From Acidobacteriota bacterium (lineage in GTDB: Bacteria > Acidobacteriota > Terriglobia > Terriglobales > Acidobacteriaceae), in the NCBI GenBank assembly GCA_021805025.1, contig JAJZGF010000014.1, positions 1 through 41,883 of the forward strand: DNA of 41,883 nt, given 5' to 3'. Below, piece after piece: positions 36,058 to 41,883 of the stretch; the first letter of the stretch is position 1; every line of letters starts with the position of its first letter. Below the pieces are notes generated by a model, which was not told where the DNA came from, searched no databases, and was given only the letters and a program-made list of their open reading frames with translations. A program made the position numbers and the translations under genes.

Positions 36058-37686
36058 ATGGACGGTTTGATCCGAAGTGGAAAAAGAGTGATTGACGCCT
36101 TTCCCCGCTCAAGTGGTCGTCGTCCTGGCTTGGCGATGTCAATCTTCAATGTCAGTAAAGGCGTGGATTGCTATACGTACCTGGGCGACGCGTATGACAT
36201 GAACGAGATTGTAATAACCTTATCGGTTCCCGGCCAAAGTCCCGTATCCATTGAAGCAGATGGCTTTCAACCATATCCTAATCCGATCAATTTGCCACTT
36301 CCTGCCCCTCAGAATCTTCAGGTCAATTCCTCGAACCTATCCGGCTTCTTTGACCTCTACGGTGCCTTCAGTTGGCAGGCTACGGATATGACAGGCAACG
36401 GAAGTGTTCCATTAGCAGCTAACAGTGTTTCCATCAATCCCTATACCGGAAACGCTGCTGGCACGGTTGCGGACATGTTTAATACCACATCCTTTATCGT
36501 TCCGGTTGCCTCTGCGACCAGTGCTACCGGAAATACTGTACCACTGGCCGTTTCCTACGGATTTTACGATGCCGGATCAGGGCAAGCCGGGCTACCAAGT
36601 CAGGATCAGTTCTGGCTTTATATTACGCAGTCGCTGCAGACGTGGATGACCGACAATGCCAGAGCTCTCAACTCCATTCCTCTGGCGCATATGTGCTTGC
36701 CGGGTGCGCACGATGCGGGCATGTGCACGATGCAGTCGGTTTACCAGATGATGGATTCCATTGAGGGAGTCGCTTTTGAGGCGGTGGTCGGCCTGATTGT
36801 ATCCGCAATTACGAGCCAGTTGGTCGGGCCGGTGTCTCCGCTCTTTGGCGCATATGCCGCCCTTAATATTGACACGGTCATCTGTAATTTCTCGATGACT
36901 CAAAAGGACAGCATCGCGGGAATGCTGGCGTCTGGCATACGATACTTCGATTTCAGGCCCGGCTACATGTGGAGTAGTCTTCCGTCCCTTGGTGGAGCGC
37001 TATATCACCAACACAAGTGTATTCCGGGCTATGGTTACGTCAACTTCCTTACGGATGTGCTTTCCTTCTGCGCGCAAAACCCTGGAGAGATTGTGGTGAT
37101 AAACCTGAATGATTCCGGCTTTGCGGACTTGGGTAATATGTCTCCGTCCGATGGGGAACTGAACGCAGCTTGGAGTTCCGCCTGCGCCCTGGCCACTTCC
37201 GATCCATCCTCTCCGACACCTACCGGCGTGTACAACATTGCGCCTGTTGGAGGCAAGGATGCTCTGGGCGCAACCTATCATCAACTGGTCACCGGACTGA
37301 TTAGTAATGATGCGAATCAGCAAGGAACGCCAATTACCAGTAATCAAATTGTTTTCCTCTATCAGATGACCAATGCCACTGGCGCGCCAAATAATGTTTT
37401 TACTACGACCAAGTGGGATTCCTATTCGGATCCGGTGTACGCGACGACTGACCCGACACCGATTCGCGCAGTTTTCGCGCAAATGGCGACACAGCAAAAT
37501 CAGGATGATTACACCGTGCTCCAGTGCCAGGGAACATGCACAAACCTGCCCGGAGTCATGCTCGACACTGCGATCACCTCTTCGGCGGCCGGGTCTCCGT
37601 TGCTTGCAACCAAAGCAGCCTTTGATAACTGCAACCTGGGATGGATCGCAGACAACGTAGCCCGGCACGCTGTGTTTACAGGTTAG
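36058..37686 (+). CDS. PI-PLC-fold protein with an unknown N-terminal domain
   Basis: This is a 542-residue protein. I start at 36058 because AAGGAG lies 8 bases upstream; the frame continues back to 35827 without a ribosome binding site. The C-terminal part (about 195-540) has the PI-PLC X-type text LPGAHDAGM (first catalytic histidine, about 218), RYFDFRPGY (about 295), a second histidine candidate in LYHQHK (317 or 319), and NPGEIVVINLND. The N-terminal part (about 27-170) is beta-rich and unrecognised. No signal peptide is visible. Codons and base composition are A+T-richer than the flanks, which suggests recent transfer. It might cleave phosphoinositide or glycosyl-phosphatidylinositol-like lipids; this is an inference from the fold. 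Confidence 0.7.
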   Translation: MDGLIRSGKRVIDAFPRSSGRRPGLAMSIFNVSKGVDCYTYLGDAYDMNEIVITLSVPGQSPVSIEADGFQPYPNPINLPLPAPQNLQVNSSNLSGFFDLYGAFSWQATDMTGNGSVPLAANSVSINPYTGNAAGTVADMFNTTSFIVPVASATSATGNTVPLAVSYGFYDAGSGQAGLPSQDQFWLYITQSLQTWMTDNARALNSIPLAHMCLPGAHDAGMCTMQSVYQMMDSIEGVAFEAVVGLIVSAITSQLVGPVSPLFGAYAALNIDTVICNFSMTQKDSIAGMLASGIRYFDFRPGYMWSSLPSLGGALYHQHKCIPGYGYVNFLTDVLSFCAQNPGEIVVINLNDSGFADLGNMSPSDGELNAAWSSACALATSDPSSPTPTGVYNIAPVGGKDALGATYHQLVTGLISNDANQQGTPITSNQIVFLYQMTNATGAPNNVFTTTKWDSYSDPVYATTDPTPIRAVFAQMATQQNQDDYTVLQCQGTCTNLPGVMLDTAITSSAAGSPLLATKAAFDNCNLGWIADNVARHAVFTG

Positions 37687-37970
37687 CTCCTGGTTTTGCT
37701 CAACGACTTTGCAGATAATGCGACAACCATAACAGCACTTCAGGTCAACACCCGCATCCCAGGTTTTTCTGTGCCATAGGAGGCGCAGTGGTGGCTTCTG
37801 GGTGGCAGTACCCACACTCTGCTTTCTCCATTCCCCCGCGTCAGAATGCACCGCGACGTTGCAGGCAAAAATCTCGTCCGGCAAACAAAGGAATCCTGAA
37901 ATCCATCGCTAACAGCTGCAAATGCACCGTAAAGGATTCCATCCTTGACGGGAATCAAAAGGATATGAAG
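37687..37970. other. Spacer ahead of the repeat protein gene
   Basis: No gene is seen in these 284 bases. GGAATCCT (37890-37897) and AGGATTCC (37933-37940) form an inverted repeat with a 35-base loop just before the start of the next gene. It could be a leader structure; it does not match any riboswitch I know. Confidence 0.35.
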
Positions 37971-40900
37971 ATGAAATTCTTGACGCGGATACTCACAATT
38001 GCGTTTGTGTTCTGCCTCGGTGTCTCAAATGGAATGGCCCAGGTTGCCAATCCCGCTGGTTACAGTTTCGGAAGCGTCGCGCTCGGCCAGTCCGCGTCTA
38101 CGACTGTGACGTTTCAATTCACCGGCCCGGTGACCGTTGCTTCCGTAGCGGTTCTGACCCAAGGGGTGAGCGGAAAGGACTTTCAGGCAACGACGCCTGA
38201 CACCAGCGGAACACTTTGCACGGCAGGAACCTATGCCACCGGCGATGCTTGTACCGTCGATATCACATTCGCGCCTCTTGCGCCGGGCCAGCGCCTGGGA
38301 GCTGCCGTGCTGCGCGACTCTTCCAATCGTATTCTTGCCACGGGCTATGTCGAAGGCTTCGGTTCTGGAGCTCAGCTTGGTTTCAGCGCGCCCTCCGTGT
38401 CTACCTTTGTTGGAACGGGAACTTACTCGTTAACAAATCCCTCTGGCCAGACAGGAACTTCCGCTGGTTTTCTTGAGCCTTACCAGATAGCTTTTGATGG
38501 ATCGGGCAACATGTACATGGCCGATTTAAAAGGAGAGATGATCTACAAGATCACTCCCGCGGGATTGGTATCGACCCTGTTGGGCACCTATCGGACGAGC
38601 TGCGGCAGCAACTATACCTGCGGCTATCCCACCTCGAATTCAACCATGCCTGCATCCTCGGCAAGTGTGTATTCCCCGCAGTCCATCCTTGTGGATGGAG
38701 CCGGCCTTCTCTGGTTTGTAGACAGCAGCACTGCGGGACTTGCTACCATCGATCTCGCGTCAGGCTACGTCACTGCGCAGGTCCCGGGAACCGGCACAGC
38801 CACTGGCGCTCCCGCCACATCGGGAAACATACACACCCTCGGCGCGGCAAGTCTTGGCGCACTCACGACCATCGCCACCGACGGGCTTGGAAATATGTAT
38901 GTTGGTGCTTACGATTACGGCAGCCAATCCACGGCCTATGCGATGATTCTCAAGCTGGATACCCGAGGGAATATCTCCGTCTTCGCCGGCAACACGACTC
39001 CCTTCTACGGCAATTCCGCTCCGGCGGACGGAACGCAGGCAAACAACGCGGTGCTCGGTGTTCCGTGGGGCATGGGATTTGATGGTTCCGGGAACTTTTA
39101 CTACTTTGATCAGGTCTTCAACCAGGTTTTCAAAATCGATACTGCCGGGAAGGTCCACCCATTCGCCGGTTCCGGTTCGACGGCAAGCGACAACACGTCC
39201 GCGCTCCCATATTGGCAATCCGGAACCCCAAGCACGACCTCCAGCCTCTCCGTGAATTTCGCGAATGCAGTTGGAATGCTTGCGGTGGATCCCAGTGGCA
39301 ATGTGTTCCTGCCGTCATCGCCGAGCAGCTATTCCGATACCAATTCCAGCAGCCGGGTCTTTGTGTTCACGCCTACGGGCTACGCCTATGTGCTCGCGGG
39401 CACAGGATCGCTCGGCGAGACAAACGGCCCGGCCTCCTCGTCTGAATTGGCAGCGGCCACTTCCATCGCCCTCAACGGAACAGGGGACGTTTACGTCAGC
39501 GAAAAAGACATCAGACAGTCCGGCGCTTCCCCGGCCGTGTATGTTGGCTCGTCCGTACGAAAGTGGAGCATGGCAGCATCGACACTGTCGTTTGGGTCGC
39601 AGCCGATGGGCAGCACTTCAGCGGGGCAGACTGTGACGGCCACCAATATCGGAAATGCTCCGCTCGTGCTGACGAGACCTTCCAGCGGAACCAACCCCGC
39701 GACTGGTGCCAGTTTTGCACTCCTGAGCAATACAGCGTTCAATGGGTGCGCGGTCGGTTCTTCCGGATCCGTTGCCGTCAACCTTGATTGTTCCGTGATT
39801 GCAGCTTTTGAACCACACCAGTCATCGGGATCCATCAGCGGAAACCTGATTTATACCGGAAACCTGCCCGGTGGAACGACCTCGGTGCCGATGACAGGAA
39901 CCGCCACGCCGGGTGTCGCTTCTTTGAAGCTGACCGGATTACCGGCTTCGGCTACTTCAGGAGCCGCGAACACAGTGTCAGTTTCGGCCTTGGATATCAA
40001 CTCGAACCTCTTTCCCACCTACACGGGAACCATTCACTTCAGCCTGTCACCGGCGGATGCCGCCGCCACCCTTCCTTCGGACTACACATTCACTTCCGGC
40101 GACAGCGGCACAAAGACCTTTTCCGTAACTCTTTCTGCTGCGGGTGCCCATACGCTCACGGTCAGCGATACAGCCAACGGTTTATCAGCGGCCCAGAATA
40201 CGACGGTTGTTTCCGCAGTGAATCATCTGGCATTCACGCTGGCACCGCCAGTGACCGCAACCGTCGGCACGAGCTTCCAGGTGACGGTGACTGCCTATTC
40301 GAGCACAGACAGCTCCCAGATTGCGACAAGCTACACCGGCCCGGTGAAGTTCACTTCCAGCGATTCCAGCGCGGTGCTCCCGACATCCGGGTTGACACTC
40401 ACGAACGGTGCCGGAACCTTTTCGATCACGCTCAACACAGTCGGCGCGCAGACGATTACCGTGGCGGACTCCAGTGGGTCGCCGAGCGTGACCAGCGGGA
40501 GCATCACTGTCAGCCCGGCGGTACCGGTTACCGGCGCCATCACGACCACGAATCTGTCGTCGAATCTGGTGACGTTGAACCTGACCGCTTCGGCCAGCGG
40601 CACGGGCTACTTCACGCTGCTGTCGGGGTCGAACGCGACCTGCGGGACGGCAACGCAGACGGTGGCCGGGCAGGACAGCAACAGCAACCCGGTGATCCAC
40701 GGATCGTTGACAGTGACGGCGAACGTGGCGAGTGCGTATACGGTGAGGAACCTGAGCGGCAGCACGGCCTACACCGTCTGCTTCACGCCGGACGGACTGA
40801 CGGCTCCGGTGAGCGCGAGCCTGACCACAACCGCGCCTGTCAGTCTGAGCAATGCGTCGTGGACAGGAGTGGGCGCGGCGGGATTTTCCGCGGGTGGTGC

Positions 40901-41883
40901 GAACTCCTCCCCGTTCATGACGGGTAATGCGAACTACATCTCGCTTGCCTTTTCGCCAACGGGCGAGCCGTATGTGGCGTATGAGGATGGTGGCAACAGC
41001 AATAAAGCGACGGTGATGATGTATAACGGCACGTCGTGGGTGGATGTGGGCAGCGCGGGCTTCTCGGCGGGTTCGGTGCTATATACATCTCTCGCCTTCT
41101 CGCCGTCTGGGCAGCCATATGTGGCATATGAGGACAATGCCAACGGCGGCAAGGCGACGGTCATGATGTACAACGGCACGTCGTGGGTGGATGTGGGCAG
41201 CGCGGGCTTCTCGGCGGCGGGTGGTGCGAGTTACGTCTCGCTTGCCTTCTCGCCGTCTGGACAGCCGTATGTGGCGTATGAGGACTACGGCAACAGCACC
41301 AAGGCGACGGTCATGATGTACAACGGCACGTCGTGGGTGAATGTGGGCAGCGCGGGCTTCTCGGCGGGTGAAGCGAACGCTACCTCACTTGCGTTCTCGC
41401 CGTCTGGGCAGCCGTATGTGGCGTATGAAGATTACGCCTACGGCGGTAACGCGACGGTGATGATGTACAACGGCACGTCGTGGGTGGATGTGGGCAACCC
41501 AGGATTCTCGGCTTCGGCTTCCAGTATTTCGTTTGCATTTTCACCATCCGGCGAGCCGTATGTGGCGTATGAGGATGGTGGCAGCACCAATAGAGCAACG
41601 GTCATGATGTACAACGGTACGTCGTGGGCGGATGTTGGCAGTGCGGACTTCACGCCTGCTTATGCAAATTTTGCTTCGCTTGCCTTCTCGCCTTCCGGTG
41701 TGCCGTATATGGAGTATTCGGATAGCGCCAACGGCGGCAAGGCGACGGTCGTGATGTACAACGGCACGTCGTGGGTGGATGCTGGCAGCGCGGGATTCTC
41801 GGCCGGTGGGGTGCAATACATGTCTCTCGCCTTCTCGCCGACTGGGCAGCCGTATGTGGCGTATGAGGACAATGCCAACAACT
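37971..41883 (+). CDS. Large secreted NHL / anchor-D / Ig-like repeat protein (partial, continues off the right edge)
   Basis: The frame stays open from 37971 to the window end, 1,304 codons without a stop. The ATG at 37971 has AGG 8 bases upstream (an ATG at 37965 is also in frame), and a signal peptide ends near MAQ. Next comes a choice-of-anchor-D-like domain (YSFGSVALGQSASTTVTF), then NHL-type beta-propeller blades (IAFDGSGNMYMADL, ILVDGAGLLWFVD, IATDGLGNMYVGAY). A second anchor-D-like domain (LSFGSQPMGSTSAGQTVTATN) follows, then two or three Ig-like domains. The tail is an array of tandem repeats. Such proteins are abundant in Acidobacteriota and are probably surface or matrix proteins. 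No stop is visible, so any C-terminal anchor is unseen. Confidence 0.88.
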   Translation, partial: MKFLTRILTIAFVFCLGVSNGMAQVANPAGYSFGSVALGQSASTTVTFQFTGPVTVASVAVLTQGVSGKDFQATTPDTSGTLCTAGTYATGDACTVDITFAPLAPGQRLGAAVLRDSSNRILATGYVEGFGSGAQLGFSAPSVSTFVGTGTYSLTNPSGQTGTSAGFLEPYQIAFDGSGNMYMADLKGEMIYKITPAGLVSTLLGTYRTSCGSNYTCGYPTSNSTMPASSASVYSPQSILVDGAGLLWFVDSSTAGLATIDLASGYVTAQVPGTGTATGAPATSGNIHTLGAASLGALTTIATDGLGNMYVGAYDYGSQSTAYAMILKLDTRGNISVFAGNTTPFYGNSAPADGTQANNAVLGVPWGMGFDGSGNFYYFDQVFNQVFKIDTAGKVHPFAGSGSTASDNTSALPYWQSGTPSTTSSLSVNFANAVGMLAVDPSGNVFLPSSPSSYSDTNSSSRVFVFTPTGYAYVLAGTGSLGETNGPASSSELAAATSIALNGTGDVYVSEKDIRQSGASPAVYVGSSVRKWSMAASTLSFGSQPMGSTSAGQTVTATNIGNAPLVLTRPSSGTNPATGASFALLSNTAFNGCAVGSSGSVAVNLDCSVIAAFEPHQSSGSISGNLIYTGNLPGGTTSVPMTGTATPGVASLKLTGLPASATSGAANTVSVSALDINSNLFPTYTGTIHFSLSPADAAATLPSDYTFTSGDSGTKTFSVTLSAAGAHTLTVSDTANGLSAAQNTTVVSAVNHLAFTLAPPVTATVGTSFQVTVTAYSSTDSSQIATSYTGPVKFTSSDSSAVLPTSGLTLTNGAGTFSITLNTVGAQTITVADSSGSPSVTSGSITVSPAVPVTGAITTTNLSSNLVTLNLTASASGTGYFTLLSGSNATCGTATQTVAGQDSNSNPVIHGSLTVTANVASAYTVRNLSGSTAYTVCFTPDGLTAPVSASLTTTAPVSLSNASWTGVGAAGFSAGGANSSPFMTGNANYISLAFSPTGEPYVAYEDGGNSNKATVMMYNGTSWVDVGSAGFSAGSVLYTSLAFSPSGQPYVAYEDNANGGKATVMMYNGTSWVDVGSAGFSAAGGASYVSLAFSPSGQPYVAYEDYGNSTKATVMMYNGTSWVNVGSAGFSAGEANATSLAFSPSGQPYVAYEDYAYGGNATVMMYNGTSWVDVGNPGFSASASSISFAFSPSGEPYVAYEDGGSTNRATVMMYNGTSWADVGSADFTPAYANFASLAFSPSGVPYMEYSDSANGGKATVVMYNGTSWVDAGSAGFSAGGVQYMSLAFSPTGQPYVAYEDNANN
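40851..41883 (+). repeat. Tandem repeat array of 144-150 bases inside the secreted protein gene
   Basis: Six copies of the segment encoding MMYNGTSW occur at spacings of 147, 150, 147, 144 and 147 bases, so each unit is 48-50 residues. Each unit also holds SLAFSPSGxPYVAYED and GSAGFSAG-like text; a seventh SLAFSP copy is cut by the window edge. Parts of the units are identical at the DNA level, so slippage or recombination could change copy number. The units are whole-codon lengths, so such changes keep the frame. Confidence 0.9.

Noticed and set aside
37890..37940. Possible riboswitch ahead of the repeat protein
   Set aside because: Only one inverted repeat is visible and the conserved cores of known riboswitches are absent.
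40915..41881. Several open frames on the minus strand through the tandem repeats
   Set aside because: They are antisense shadows of the repeated coding units; the plus frame has a signal peptide and family domains.
1..41883. CRISPR array, transposase, integrase or tRNA attachment site
   Set aside because: No regularly spaced short repeats, no transposase or integrase motifs and no tRNA-like fold were seen, including near the hsd junction.

Overview
The window most resembles a chromosome of an Acidobacteriota (Terriglobia-type) soil bacterium. This is inferred from moderately high GC, a Tat-secreted type B esterase beside a secreted GH51 arabinofuranosidase, a very long winged-helix/TPR transcriptional regulator, and a secreted NHL/anchor-D/Ig-like repeat protein. 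No rRNA, tRNA or CRISPR array was seen, so the taxonomic call is an inference.

Layout. (1) 1-8721, minus strand: a defence block read right to left as hsdM, hsdS, a NucS-like nuclease, hsdR, a YgjP/SprT-type metalloprotease, then a HipB-like repressor that runs off the left edge behind three operator-like sites. The genes from hsdM to the protease overlap or nearly touch, so they look like one operon. (2) 8818-15816, plus strand: the tail of a urea ABC transporter (3' half of urtC, then urtD and urtE) followed by a complete urease cluster ureABC-EFG-D. The 5' half of urtC, and any urtA and urtB, are missing exactly where the restriction block begins, so the block probably marks an insertion or replacement breakpoint. 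(3) 16030-22088, minus strand: a P1B-type metal ATPase with a TPC motif, a carboxylesterase and an arabinofuranosidase, separated by strong hairpins and carrying LacI-type palindromes.

(4) 22467-28986, plus strand: five genes overlapping or 3-4 bases apart. They encode a prenyl diphosphate synthase, a MacB/FtsX-type permease, its ATPase, a degenerate heme-copper-oxidase subunit I-like protein carrying an extra C-terminal membrane domain, and an MFS-like membrane protein fused to a CcoO-like cytochrome c and a second cytochrome c. A metallo-beta-lactamase-fold hydrolase follows 31 bases later. I do not recognise this combination as a described system; it is the best candidate for something new in the window. 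(5) 30212-35575: a secreted CocE/NonD-type hydrolase, a clear terminator, and a 962-residue membrane-anchored winged-helix/TPR regulator. (6) 36058-41883: an intracellular-looking PI-PLC-fold protein in lower-GC DNA, and the first 1,304 codons of a secreted NHL/Ig-like protein that ends in 144-150 base tandem repeats and continues beyond the right edge.

Together, urease, its chaperones and the urea transporter ATPases serve nitrogen acquisition from urea. The esterase and arabinofuranosidase serve plant polysaccharide breakdown. The restriction block is defence. The redox operon of region 4 has no obvious assignment.
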